Shown piece by piece: positions 44,501-53,200 of a stretch of 64,000 nucleotides of DNA (positions within the stretch are counted from its first letter, which is position 1; each line of letters opens with the position of its first letter). Origin of the DNA: Duganella sp. sic0402 (GTDB taxonomy: Bacteria > Pseudomonadota > Gammaproteobacteria > Burkholderiales > Burkholderiaceae_D). The notes beneath the pieces were generated by a model. That model did not search any database and was not told the origin of the DNA. It saw nothing but the letters and a program-made list of their open reading frames with translations. The translations under genes and the position numbers were made by a program. The stretch covers positions 496,001-560,000 of the forward strand of contig NZ_JAHUWK010000002.1 of NCBI RefSeq assembly GCF_019219065.1. Direction: 5' to 3'.

Positions 44501-45552
44501 CGTTCGGCAATCGGCGTCTCTTCCACGTAATCCAGGCCAGTCTGCGCATCGCTGATGCGCTCGCGGCTGGCCACCACAGTCGGCTGGATCAGACCCGCCG
44601 CCTCGGCGCCCGCCAGCTGCCAGGTACGTTCGATAATCTCCAGCCCCACCTTGGATTCCTGCCACTGCGCCAGCGTCTGCTGGCTCAGCGTGATGGCGTT
44701 AATCGCGGGCACGCCAAGCTTGTCCAGCATCGCACCCACGCTGGCGGTGCCGCCGACCTTCATGCCCAGCGCGACGATCAACTGCACGCGGCTCTTGCCG
44801 TTCTCGTCCAGCAGCAGTTTCAATGGCACTTCATACGGATAGCCGAATACCGGCATCACGTTGTAGCCGCTGGCTTCCAGCCGCGCGACGATGGCGGCCA
44901 GCGGCAGGGTTTGCCCCGCCACCAGGCTGGCGCGATAAAACGGCACGGCGATCCACGGTGCGCCCGGCTTGTGCTGGGCATATTCACGCACATACTCGTC
45001 ATAGCTGCCCACCGTGCGGTTGGCCACCACGTCGTACAGGCCGGCGTCCGGCATCGCATGCACCGGCGCCACGCTGACCTTGGAGCCGAACTGGCCGCGC
45101 AAGATGTAGCGCAGCATGTTGCCGATGTTTTCCACGCCGCCTTCGGCGTGATAGGACTGGATGGTCTTGTCGTCGCGCACGCCGAGGTCACGCAGGCTGT
45201 CATCCAGCGCTCCAACGGCAAATACCGGCTTGCGCGCCTTTTGCAGCGTCTGCAATTCGGCAGTCAGCCCCGCCATCGCCTGGCGCCCCTTGACGTTGAC
45301 TACCGCCACATCGGCGCCGGCCAGCGCAGCGCGGTCGGCCGGCGTGAGACCGTTGACCGGGATGATGCGAATGGCGACATTCAGCTCTTTCAATTCCATC
45401 TGCAGACTGCGCACCGCCAGCACCGCCGGACGCGATTCCACATCACCCAGCATCAGCGCCAGCGTGCGCGGCGACTGCGCCGAATGCACATAGCCGCCGA
45501 TGCACAGCGACAGCAGTAACAGGCCAATGGCCCACAATTTATTCCGGTACAT
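41536..45552 (-). CDS. CobN/ChlH-like chelatase large subunit with signal anchor and C-terminal membrane helix
   Basis: The protein has 1338 residues from the ATG at 45552. The first 25 residues are a signal peptide or anchor ('MYRNKLWAIGLLLLSLCIGG'). The body is a CobN/BchH-type chelatase: the core 'VMHIGTHGTQEWLTGKEAGL' holds the conserved His-Gly-Thr-x-Glu, followed by 'IYPYVMDDVGEGIQAKRRG' and 'LWGVETSRHEGVMEAQAMAL'. A Pro/Ala-rich linker (about 1225-1300) ends in 'TVGTLALLALAAALVGVGYI' plus a basic tail. This topology puts the chelatase body in the periplasm, where ATP-driven metal insertion is not expected. CobS/CobT are absent. It may bind, flip or de-metallate a tetrapyrrole brought in by the receptor. 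Confidence 0.85.
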   Translation of the reverse strand: MYRNKLWAIGLLLLSLCIGGYVHSAQSPRTLALMLGDVESRPAVLAVRSLQMELKELNVAIRIIPVNGLTPADRAALAGADVAVVNVKGRQAMAGLTAELQTLQKARKPVFAVGALDDSLRDLGVRDDKTIQSYHAEGGVENIGNMLRYILRGQFGSKVSVAPVHAMPDAGLYDVVANRTVGSYDEYVREYAQHKPGAPWIAVPFYRASLVAGQTLPLAAIVARLEASGYNVMPVFGYPYEVPLKLLLDENGKSRVQLIVALGMKVGGTASVGAMLDKLGVPAINAITLSQQTLAQWQESKVGLEIIERTWQLAGAEAAGLIQPTVVASRERISDAQTGLDYVEETPIAERIERLNERVAAWLALREKANGDKRVAMIYFNYPHGSETIGASYLNVLPESLWQIVQRLKHDGYQTGEALPASEEELQGEIQKWGNYPGKSKGDYMAGLKHLAESGQALLVPLSEYQQWFAKLAPPLRASIEQSWGKPEKAPVLWRNAKGEAFFVYPARRFGNVLMAPQPGRAWEQNLEKLHNEVSMPPSHEYIAFYLWLQKDFQANAVMHIGTHGTQEWLTGKEAGLSDSDPTEALIGAMPNIYPYVMDDVGEGIQAKRRGMATIIDHMTPPFDVAGLNPDLRELLALLNDYRVAEQKSPLLASSHLVALNRLAAKSGVLKDMKKKALKSEADMEALEEYLDDTGNKLTPFGLHTFGVAPAPEHRNATARAVVSLDNTATDEQKTKRIAQLEADIEQSAKLELDRLMEALSGRYIPTGASADLVRNPNALPTGRNFFGLDPSRIPSKTTYEAGVKLAQQLAEDYRKRHGAYPEKLSMNLWGVETSRHEGVMEAQAMALMGVRPTWDERGRVTGVEAISRKQLGRPRVDVTLVSSGLFRDLFPNLLTLMDQAAQLAQKQDDEGGNVMAAHSRKTAAALAASGISADEAQRMASVRIFGVPSGAYGTQIEKLIPLTNAWKNEKEVADVFINRMSHPFGAGYWGDENTNPEQRRALFKQALSGSQIALHSRSSNLFATLDNDDFFQYLGGTAMAIRSVDGKTPEVMVSDLANPRRASHKTLEQYMGQEMQARYLNPRWADSMLKEGYSGARYINRVVDYLWAWQVTVPEVVDDGKWQRMYDTYVEDRHGLKVRERFAKAGNLRAFQAMTDRMLSAVERGYWKPGDAVRNKLTQMNAQAIKDAGVSCSADSCSKATMKIAPQFNADFVPNVGSNAAIARGAAAAARPGGAAPSPQAAAQNAAAELQVLQAKAEAEPAPPKPAAVQPKPQPAPAAKLEKADAKVAGFEMETLANLTPVQKTVGTLALLALAAALVGVGYISRRNKLRKLKAYL

Positions 45553-45874
45553 AAACCACCTTCCCATCCGGCAGCTGATACGCAGTGCCCAAACGTTTTC
45601 CCGAGCCGGACAAGGGCTTATCGCTAACCTTGCTCACTTTGATCTCTGCGCCCTTCTTGGTCAGCACCTCCACCCGGCCATCGGCGGTTTTCTTGGCGAT
45701 GGTGACTTCGGAATTTGGGTCCAGCAGATCCATCATGTTCCAGGCTGAGAACAGCGCCAGCATCATCGCCACGATGAACACGATACTGGCGTCGAATAGA
45801 TTGGCTACGCCGGCCAGCGGATCTTCGCCATGCTCGCCGAGGCGGCTATAGCGGTGTTTGTTCAGATAGCGCAT
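45539..45874 (-). CDS. DUF2149 protein, ExbD-like topology
   Basis: The protein has 111 residues from the ATG at 45874. A short cytoplasmic N-terminus ('EDPLAGVANLFD') leads into one membrane helix ('ASIVFIVAMMLALFSAWNMM') and a periplasmic C-terminal part. The Asp at about residue 28, at the cytoplasmic start of the helix, is placed like the proton-conducting Asp of ExbD/TolR. The 'DPLAGVANLFDASIVF' wording is the DUF2149 signature. Such proteins occur beside MotA/TolQ-like and CobN-like genes in tetrapyrrole-linked loci. It overlaps the CobN-like gene by 14 bases. Confidence 0.8.
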   Translation of the reverse strand: MRYLNKHRYSRLGEHGEDPLAGVANLFDASIVFIVAMMLALFSAWNMMDLLDPNSEVTIAKKTADGRVEVLTKKGAEIKVSKVSDKPLSGSGKRLGTAYQLPDGKVVYVPE

Positions 45875-45875
45875 T

Positions 45876-46442
45876 TCAGCCCTCCGACGCCAGCAGCGAC
45901 TCGGCGGCAAAAGCGATTTCGGTCAGGTCGCTGCGCAGCCAGTGTTCGCGCACCAGCGTCAGCACGTAGGCTGCCACGCTGCATGCCAGGCCGACCACGG
46001 TGGCCGTGAAAGCGGTGGTCATCGATTCCGCCATCTTCGGCAGATTGCCTTGCGCCAGACCGGCCAGCGAAATCCCCATCGGGATCAGGGTGCCCATCAG
46101 GCCCAGCGCCGGACCGACGCGCACCACGAAGCGCACACCGTCCAACCGGCGTACGCCAGCGGCGTCGGCACGCTGAACCACGCGCTCCAGGCGGGCGTCC
46201 AGCGCCGGTTGTCCTTCCTGGCGCGTCAGCGCGGCGGACATCTCCTGCCTGGCGGTGGCGACCAGCACACGCACGCCGCGGCGGCGCTCGAACCATTCGG
46301 CAAAGAAGGTGCCGAAGCACACCAGCATGTGCAGCACCAGCGCGGCAATGCCCAGCAAGACGGGGAGATACAGCACATTGGAGATGGAATACAGCAGCGT
46401 TTCGATCGAACGAATGGCCGCGTCAGTGGGCAGATTGAACAT
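45876..46442 (-). CDS. MotA/TolQ/ExbB-family proton channel subunit
   Basis: The protein has 188 residues from the ATG at 46442, with AGGA 7 bases upstream. Three membrane helices are seen: 'VLYLPVLLGIAALVLHMLVCF', 'FVVRVGPALGLMGTLIPMGISL' and 'MTTAFTATVVGLACSVAAYVL'. The second and third match the MotA/TolQ/ExbB core 'GPxLGLxGTLxGM ... AFxxTxxGLxxA'. It should pair with the DUF2149 protein to use the proton motive force. It is the first gene after the cobalamin riboswitch, and its stop is 1 base before the next ATG. Confidence 0.88.
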   Translation of the reverse strand: MFNLPTDAAIRSIETLLYSISNVLYLPVLLGIAALVLHMLVCFGTFFAEWFERRRGVRVLVATARQEMSAALTRQEGQPALDARLERVVQRADAAGVRRLDGVRFVVRVGPALGLMGTLIPMGISLAGLAQGNLPKMAESMTTAFTATVVGLACSVAAYVLTLVREHWLRSDLTEIAFAAESLLASEG

Positions 46443-46532
46443 GACGTTGTCCTGAATAGGCAACGCGCAACGGCGCACAGCCGCGTCGCGCTGAATAAAT
46501 ACGAATAAAATGGTTTGACTACAGATGCAAGC

Positions 46533-46552
46533 CGCTCACCTCCCCGTGAGCG
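46533..46552 (-). other. Leader hairpin between the riboswitch and the first gene
   Basis: CGCTCAC (46533-46539) pairs with GTGAGCG (46546-46552), loop of six. On the transcript the loop is GGGGAG. No T-run follows, so if it belongs to the expression platform it does not act as a simple terminator. Confidence 0.4.
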
Positions 46553-46579
46553 AATTGAACAGAAACGCTGGTGCGTCTC

Positions 46580-46776
46580 CACCTGTTTGGCCGGTATCCG
46601 GGCTGGCAAGCGTACCCACCTGACCTTCCCATGCACGAGGCACAGTGGCATAGCGAAGTGGATAGTCGTCGCGAGACGACGCTTGTTTACCGTTGCGGGG
46701 GCAGCACAGCTTGGCCTGTTCAGGCTTCCTGTTTCCCGTTTAACTGCGCCTCCGGACAGAGGCGCGGGCACCAAAA
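46580..46776 (-). ncRNA. Cobalamin (AdoCbl-type) riboswitch
   Basis: Read on the minus strand, the conserved cobalamin aptamer pieces occur in order: TTGGTGCC (46768-46775), GGGAAACAGG (46728-46737), CCCCGCAACGGTAAACAAGC (46681-46700), and the B12 box GCCAGCCCGGATACCGGCC (46589-46607). Paired stems between these blocks are GC-rich and consistent with the class. It lies in the leader of the MotA/DUF2149/CobN/TonB-receptor operon, about 140 bases before the first ATG. It should lower expression when cobalamin is plentiful. The expression platform was not resolved. Confidence 0.93.
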
Positions 46777-46785
46777 CGTGTCGGG

Positions 46786-46791
46786 ATTATA
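46786..46791 (-). promoter_or_regulatory. -10 box of the riboswitch operon promoter
   Basis: On the minus strand a perfect TATAAT lies 3 bases after the cueR stop and about 10 bases before the aptamer begins. The -35 region falls inside the cueR 3' end and is weak. No terminator separates cueR from the riboswitch. Confidence 0.55.
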
Positions 46792-46793
46792 CG

Positions 46794-47180
46794 TTAGTCG
46801 GCAAGGCTTTGGAGAATTGGACAATCCGGCCGATGATCGCCGTGGCAGCAACTGGCCAGCGTTTGCAGCGTGTCGCGCATTTCGGTGAGTTCGGCGATGC
46901 GCTGATTGAGCTCCGCCACATGGTGCATGGCGATGGTCTTGACGTCGCCGCTGGCGCGCTCCTTGTTCTGCCACAGCGACAGCAGGTTGCGGATCTGATC
47001 CAGCGAGAAGCCCAGCAGGCGCGCGCGCTTGACGAAGCGCAGCGTATGCAGGTCGTTGTCGCCATAGATGCGGTAGCCCGCATCGGTGCGCCGCCCGGCC
47101 GGGATCAGCGCGATGCTTTCGTAATAGCGGATCATCTTGGCCGAGACGCCGGACGCCTTGGCCGCATCGCCGATATTCAT
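46794..47180 (-). CDS. cueR: CueR-type copper-responsive MerR regulator
   Basis: The protein has 128 residues. The MerR winged helix is '[21 protein letters not shown]', followed by '[29 protein letters not shown]'. The metal loop near the C-terminus, '[13 protein letters not shown]', has the two Cys separated by seven residues as in CueR, selective for Cu(I)/Ag(I). It overlaps the copA stop by 4 bases, so it is autoregulated with copA. It is expected to act on the 38475 and 49422 promoters. Confidence 0.92.
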   Translation of the reverse strand: MNIGDAAKASGVSAKMIRYYESIALIPAGRRTDAGYRIYGDNDLHTLRFVKRARLLGFSLDQIRNLLSLWQNKERASGDVKTIAMHHVAELNQRIAELTEMRDTLQTLASCCHGDHRPDCPILQSLAD

Positions 47181-49390
47181 TTCTCCTCCGGTTTCCAGCG
47201 CCGCAGCAGCAGCGCGTTGCTGATCACACTGACGGAACTGAGCGCCATCGCGCCACCCGCCACCATCGGGTTGAGCAGGCCGAAGGCCGCCAGCGGGATG
47301 CCGATCAGGTTATAGATGAAGGCCCAGAACAGGTTCTGGCGGATCTTGCTGTAACTGCGGCGCGAGATCGAAATCGCCGCCGCCACCAAGGCAGGGTCGC
47401 CGCGCATCAGCGTGACGCCGGCTGCGTGCATGGCGACATCGGTGCCGCTGGACATGGCAATCCCGACATCCGCCGCCGCCAGCGCCGGCGCATCGTTAAT
47501 ACCGTCGCCGACCATGGCGATGGTCGCGCCCTCGCCCTTCAGCGCGGCAATGGTGCTGGCTTTATCGGCTGGCAGCATATTGGCGATAACGCGCGACACG
47601 CCCAGCTGCTTGCCGACGGCGTCAGCGCTGCCCTGGTTATCACCAGTCAGCAGGATGGTCTGGATGTGCAGCGCGTGCAGCGCGGCGATGGCAGCCTGCG
47701 CTTGCGGCTTGATGCGGTCGCCGAACGCCAGCAGGCCAAGCAGACGATGCGCATCGGCGTCGGCCAGCCATGAGATGGTGTGACCGGCGCGCTCCAGCTC
47801 TTCGGCGCGGGCCGACAACGATTGCAATGAAACACCCTGCTCCTGCATTAAGCGTGTGCTGCCCAGCAGCAGGCGGACACCATCCACGCGCGCGCTGACG
47901 CCGCGGCCGGGCAAGGCGCTGATGTCGCTGGCGGACAGCGGCGCAATCGCCCTCGTTTCGGCAGTCTGCTGCACGGCGCGCGCCAAGGCGTGTTCGCTGC
48001 CGCGCTGTACTGCGGCAGCCAATGCCAGCAACCGTGTTTCGTCGACCTCTGGCGCCGGCGCCAGCAGCGCCAGCGATGGCTGGCCTTCGGTCAGCGTACC
48101 GGTTTTATCGAACGCCACGGTGGTAATGCGGTGCGCCAGCTCCAGCGCCTCCGCGTCCTTAATCAGGATGCCGTAGCGCGCGGCGACGCCGGTACCGGCC
48201 ATGATAGCGGCCGGTGTCGCCAGTCCCAGCGCGCAAGGACAGGCAATCACCAGCACCGCAACGGCGTTGATGATGGCCTGTTCCGCATTGCCGCCAACCA
48301 GCCACCAGCCGCCGAAGGTCAGCAGCGCCAGCACCAGCACCACCGGCACGAAGATCGCGCTGACGCGGTCCACCAGATGCTGCACCGGCGCCTTGGCCGC
48401 TTGCGCGTCTTCCACCAGGCGGATGATGCGCGACAGCGTGCTCTCCGCGCCGATCGCCGTCACCCGCACCAGCAGCAGACCTTCGCCGTTGATGGCGCCG
48501 CCGGTGACGCGTTCGCCCGTGTGACGCGCGACAGGCAGGCTTTCGCCGGTGATGAGCGCTTCATCGACATGGCTGGCGCCTTCGGTGATAAGGCCATCGG
48601 CAGCAATCCGCTCGCCGGGCCGCACCACGATGATGTCGTTGGCGCGCACTTCGCCGATGGCGAGATCCACGTCCTGATCGCCGCGACGCACGCGCGCAGA
48701 TTCAGGACGCAGCGTTTGCAGTGCGCGGATGGCGGCGGCAGTCTGGCGCTTGGCGCGCGCTTCCAGCCACTTGCCCAGCAAGACAAGGGTGATGACCACC
48801 GACGACGCTTCAAAATACAAGTGCGGCATGGCGCCACCTGCCAGCAGCAGATACACGCTCAGGCCATAGGCTGCGCTGGTGCCCAGCGCGACCAGCAGGT
48901 CCATATTGCCGCTGCGCGCGCGTGCGGCCAGCCAGCCAGCCCGGTAGAAGCGCGCGCCTAGCCAGAACTGCACCGGCGTGGCGAGCAGCCATTGCAGCCG
49001 GCCGTCCAGCATCCAGTGGATGCCGGCCAGTTCAAGCAGCATGGGCAGCATCAGCGGCAGGGAGAATAAAGCAGCCAGCAACACGGCCAGGCCACCGGTG
49101 GGACGCAACGCCGGGATGCCTTCGGCGGGTGCGATGGCGGCACCTTTATTGCCAGCGGCCGGAGCGGCGCCCGGTTCAGGCGGCGGCAACGAGGCCTGAT
49201 AGCCGGCCTTGTCGATTGCCTGCGCCAGTACGGCAAAGTCTAGCGGCTGGGCCGACTCCACCCGCGCCATCTCGGTTGCCAAATTGACACTTACCTTATC
49301 GACCCCCGGCACCGCTGCCAATACCCGCTCCACCCTGCCAACGCAGGAGGCGCAGCTCATGCCGTCAATTTTGATCGCTTGCTGATTCAT
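47177..49390 (-). CDS. copA: Cu(I)-exporting P1B-type ATPase CopA
   Basis: The protein has 737 residues. One N-terminal metal-binding domain ('[17 protein letters not shown]') precedes eight membrane helices. The transport motif is CPC in '[17 protein letters not shown]', the phosphorylation motif '[12 protein letters not shown]', and the ATP-binding '[18 protein letters not shown]'. '[30 protein letters not shown]' (helices 7-8; written in two parts for length, [12 protein letters not shown] and AMALSSVSV) is the Cu(I) site with N, M and S. It pumps Cu(I) to the periplasm. It is co-transcribed with cueR from a CueR-type promoter. Confidence 0.95.
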   Translation of the reverse strand: MNQQAIKIDGMSCASCVGRVERVLAAVPGVDKVSVNLATEMARVESAQPLDFAVLAQAIDKAGYQASLPPPEPGAAPAAGNKGAAIAPAEGIPALRPTGGLAVLLAALFSLPLMLPMLLELAGIHWMLDGRLQWLLATPVQFWLGARFYRAGWLAARARSGNMDLLVALGTSAAYGLSVYLLLAGGAMPHLYFEASSVVITLVLLGKWLEARAKRQTAAAIRALQTLRPESARVRRGDQDVDLAIGEVRANDIIVVRPGERIAADGLITEGASHVDEALITGESLPVARHTGERVTGGAINGEGLLLVRVTAIGAESTLSRIIRLVEDAQAAKAPVQHLVDRVSAIFVPVVLVLALLTFGGWWLVGGNAEQAIINAVAVLVIACPCALGLATPAAIMAGTGVAARYGILIKDAEALELAHRITTVAFDKTGTLTEGQPSLALLAPAPEVDETRLLALAAAVQRGSEHALARAVQQTAETRAIAPLSASDISALPGRGVSARVDGVRLLLGSTRLMQEQGVSLQSLSARAEELERAGHTISWLADADAHRLLGLLAFGDRIKPQAQAAIAALHALHIQTILLTGDNQGSADAVGKQLGVSRVIANMLPADKASTIAALKGEGATIAMVGDGINDAPALAAADVGIAMSSGTDVAMHAAGVTLMRGDPALVAAAISISRRSYSKIRQNLFWAFIYNLIGIPLAAFGLLNPMVAGGAMALSSVSVISNALLLRRWKPEEK

Positions 49391-49421
49391 GGGACACCCG
49401 ATGCTGTTTTTACATAGTTAC

Positions 49422-49452
49422 AGCATCAAGTATCCCACGATTGGAAGGTCAA
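49422..49452 (-). promoter_or_regulatory. CueR-type promoter of copA-cueR
   Basis: On the minus strand, TTGACC (49447-49452) is followed by 19 bases and GATGCT (49422-49427). The left operator arm ACCTTCC is perfect; the right arm (GGATACT) keeps only the first bases of GGAAGGT. It is weaker than the copZ promoter but in the right place, 32 bases before the copA ATG. A dyad GATGCTGT/ACAGCATC (49400-49407 and 49420-49427) overlaps the -10 box. Confidence 0.7.
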
Positions 49453-49458
49453 GGTTTT

Positions 49459-50292
49459 TTAGCGGACTTCGCAATCGACGGCGTTCGATTTTGACGGCGA
49501 GCTCGAACCAGAAGAGGTTGTGGATGCGTTAAACGCTGGCGGCGGCGCGAACTGCAGGCCGGGATTTTTAGGCACCACCACCGGCGCCTTGTTCGACGCC
49601 GCCGTATAACCGAACTGGCCTGCGGCGAAGTTCTGCACGCCACCGCTATTGCTCAAGACAATCAAGCCGTCAATGGTCTGCGTGTAGAGCCCAGGCGGCA
49701 GCGTGCCAGCGCCCCCCGGCAACGGCACCTGGTTCTGCGCCAGCAGCGGCTGAATCGGCATCGCAGCGCCCAGATCGGCGGTGCTGGCCAGCAGATAGGC
49801 TTCGCGCGCGGCAAGCGCCGTGGCCGTTGGCTCGACCCATTCGGCAATAAAGGTGGTGCCGCGGATGCCAATGGTGGCGCTCGGCGTCTTCATTTCGAAT
49901 TTTTCCTTGTTGCGCTTGCCCAGCAGGCCCGTCACCGACCGCAGGCCACCCTTGACCAGGTTGAACGAGGCCTTGTCGCCATCCGGCTTGTCGGCATCGT
50001 AGGCGAAGTTCTCAACCTTGAAAGTGGTCGACGGCTTCAGCGTGATTTCGCTGTTGTCGATGAATTTCACCATGGCGTAGGTATTCCTCTCGGTCATCAG
50101 CGTATCGCCACTCTCGACTTCCGAGCGCATCGACAGGATACGCATGGCGCCGTCGGCCTTCCGGGCCACCAACGGCCCGCTCAGTTGCACCACAGTGCCA
50201 GCCACCTGCGCGGCCCAGCTCGCGCCGGCCATCCAGAACATGGCCAGCAACAGCAGCGCCTTAATTGCAGTACATTTTTTTAGCTGATTCAT
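49459..50292 (-). CDS. FecR-domain periplasmic protein linked to the two-partner secretion pair
   Basis: The protein has 277 residues from the ATG at 50292, inside the 3' end of the TpsA gene. The signal peptide ends near 'GASWAA'. The FecR domain (about 50-150) has '[30 protein letters not shown]', split here as '[12 protein letters not shown]', then '[17 protein letters not shown]' and '[18 protein letters not shown]'. That last motif is diagnostic of this family. The C-terminal third is low-complexity with Pro/Ser runs and ends 'DCEVR'. Such proteins often accompany large adhesins or CHASE2 cyclases; the function here is unknown, and no FecI sigma factor is present. Confidence 0.82.
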   Translation of the reverse strand: MNQLKKCTAIKALLLLAMFWMAGASWAAQVAGTVVQLSGPLVARKADGAMRILSMRSEVESGDTLMTERNTYAMVKFIDNSEITLKPSTTFKVENFAYDADKPDGDKASFNLVKGGLRSVTGLLGKRNKEKFEMKTPSATIGIRGTTFIAEWVEPTATALAAREAYLLASTADLGAAMPIQPLLAQNQVPLPGGAGTLPPGLYTQTIDGLIVLSNSGGVQNFAAGQFGYTAASNKAPVVVPKNPGLQFAPPPAFNASTTSSGSSSPSKSNAVDCEVR

Positions 50293-53200
50293 TTTTCGTT
50301 CCAGATTTGTCATTCGATGCGAGTTCTTTCGAATCGGACTTGTCAGCCTTGCCGTCCTCAGGCGTGGAGGAGTTGGCCGCACTACCGGTGCCACCGCCGC
50401 CGGACGAAGACTCGCTATTCGGCGTCGCGGAATTGACGGTCTTGATCACCTCGCTCGATGCTTTTTGCACCGGCTTGACCGGCTCCGAGGCCGTTGGCGG
50501 CGACAGCACCTGGCACAACGCCGAATTTGGCGCGATCGTGCAGATGTCGGCCGATGGCGTTGGCGTTGGCGTTGGCGTTGGCGTCGGTGTTGGCGTCGGC
50601 GTTGGCGTTGGCGTTGGCGTTGGCGTTGGCGTCGGTGTTGGCGTTGGCGTTGGCGTTGGCGTTGGCGTTGGCGTTGGCGTCGGCGTTGGCGTTGGCGTTG
50701 GCGTTGGCGTTGGCGTTGGCGTTGGCGTCGGCGTCGGCGTCGGCGTTGGCGTTGGCGGCGGCACTATCGTCGGCGTCACCACGCCATTCACGTCCGTGAC
50801 CGTACCTTGCGAGGTGTACGAAGTCGCCGTCGCAGTCACATGGCCATTAGTCGACGCAACCACACCACCACTGCCGATGGTAATCGTATTGCTCGGATCA
50901 TAGCCAGTACCCGCCGCCAGCGTGATATCCCCGCTGACCGACGACACCGTACCGTTAATCACCAACGGGCTATGCGTCTGCAAGGTGATCGCGCCGGTGG
51001 AGGTCGTCACCGCGCCGGCGATCGTCATGCCGCCGGTATTATCAATCTTGATCAAGCCATTGTTGCCACCGCCGGCATCCACCTGCTTGACATCATGCAC
51101 GATCAAGTTCGACAAACCGTTATTCGTATTCGCAATGTTAATCGCGGACGTGCTGTTGCTACCAGCCGTATTGGTCACCGTCAGCTCGGACACCTTGGTC
51201 ACCAAAGGACTATCGACCGTGCCGACGCCTCCGGAGGTATTCAAGGTCAGCGCATGGGCAGTCAGCGTAGTAGCGTCGCTACGCACCACACCACCGCTCA
51301 CGACGTCGAGCGTCACATCACCATTGCTGCTGACGCCATCGATATTGAACAGCGCATTTTCCGCCGCGACGCCACCCTGCAACTTGGCGATGGCCAGCGG
51401 GCCAGTATTCGAGAAGCTCAGGTTGCCAGATCCGGTCTGCGCCACCGCCAGCTTCTCGACACTGTTGCCTGCATTGTTCAATGTCACATTACCCGACGTG
51501 GCGATCGCTAGGTCCTCCACATTGATAATCGCACTCTGGGTGATATTGCCGGCGTTGCTAAGCAAGCCGATCCGCGTGGTGGTCGTGCTGCGGCTGGCCG
51601 GCGTCTGCCCGCCACCGCCAATAATGCTATCCACTGCAATATTGCCCACATTCAGCGTAGCGTCAGTCGAGCCGAATGCCAGCGTCGGTGCGACCAGGTG
51701 CCATAAGTTTTGCACCGCCAGACAGTTCGTCATACACCCGGAGCCCGCCGAGCCGATCAACATGGCGTAACCGCTGCTGTAAGGACGTACACTGATAGCG
51801 TCAGCAGTCAGGTTTGAACCCAGCGTCAGCGTGTTGGCGCCAATCTCGAAGATACCGGCAGAACCGACCGCATTGATTGCCACCGTATTGCCCGACAAGG
51901 TCACTTTCTGCGCACGGCCGTTGATCACGCCATCCACATTAAGGGTGGGCGCCTTGATATTGATGGCGCCCGTAGACAATTCGCTGAGCGAGAGTTGTGC
52001 CAGCGACAGCGTCTGCTTGTTCGTGAACGACAGCGAACCGACATTGGTAGCCACCAGTGAACCGACCTCATTATTTCCGAGCAGGCTAGCCAGGCCAGGC
52101 GTATTCAGCTCCAGCACCGGCGTACTCAGGATATAGGACAGGCCCTGGTTAATCTGGCCTGTACCGGACAACGCGACCTTGGTGGCCCCGTTGATATTGT
52201 CGACGCTGTAGTCACCTGCGCCGTTGTAAGTGAAAGAACCATTAGCAGCGGTGCCACGGACCAGCGTCGCCTTGTTGGCGCCAACCAGCGCAACGTAGCC
52301 GCCAGCGGTGGCGATCAACTGTCCGGCGGTAACCGCGCCTTCGCCAGTAATATTGCTGCCATTCAGGCTGACGTTGCGTGTCTTGGCATCCACCACACCA
52401 CTCACCGTCACATTGCCATTCGCTGCGACATTGATGGAGCCTGTATCGCCTCCCGACAGCGAGATGTTATTCAGCCTGATGGCGGAAGTGTTATTCACAC
52501 TCAATGACGCCACGTTAGCCGCCGCCAGTGCGTCGATATGATTGGTAATACCGGCCAGATTCACCTCACCAGGCGTGGCGACAGTCAACAACTCCGTGCT
52601 CACTGTCGAATAGCTATCCTGGGTAATATTCCCGCCGGCGGTCAGCGAAATACTGTGTGCACCTTCGCTTGCGCTGCTGAGATTGCCGCTGATATTCAAG
52701 GCACCCGCCGCCTTGAATGCGAAACTGCCATCCGTCGCGTGGCCGCTAATGTTACTGACCTCATTACTGCCGGTCAGCGAAACCGAACCGGCATTAATCG
52801 CCAGGTTGCTGGCGGTGATCTCGCCCCCCCCGCTGACGGCGCCACTGATACCATCCAGGTTCAGTTGCCCACCGGGGTTTATCTTCAGCGCAGCCGACAG
52901 CGTCACGCCATTTCCGCGCAGATTAAGCTGACTGGTCGCCACCGGGCCACCACTCAGGTTGAGCGCGCCGGCCACCGTCAGCTCGCCATTGTTTTCCTGA
53001 CTTTTGCCGATGTTGAGGACGCTCGAATGCAGCGTGTTCAGTTCCACGTTGCTCAGGCTGAGCTTGCCGCTAGCCTCGCTGCCAAGGTTGATGGCGGTGC
53101 TGGCACCGTAGGTATCCACCGAGATCTCGCTGGCGGCGAAACTGCTGCCGGTAGCCAGTTCCATCTTGTCACCGACCAGCGCGATGCTGCCGGACTGGCT

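Noticed and set aside
41641..45519. Plus-strand ORF of 1292 codons opposite the CobN-like gene
   Set aside because: Antisense shadow of high-GC codon usage; no recognisable protein features and no start signal.
46515..47315. Plus-strand ORF spanning the riboswitch
   Set aside because: It crosses the cobalamin aptamer and the antisense of cueR and copA; explained by those features.
50501..50760. Possible CRISPR-like array
   Set aside because: The repeat is a contiguous 6-bp tandem without spacers inside a coding region, not a CRISPR.
50265..50903. Long plus-strand ORF encoding a Val-Gly repeat
   Set aside because: It is the reverse complement of the Thr-Pro repeat of the adhesin gene; the regular hexamer keeps several frames open. 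No ribosome site or independent support.
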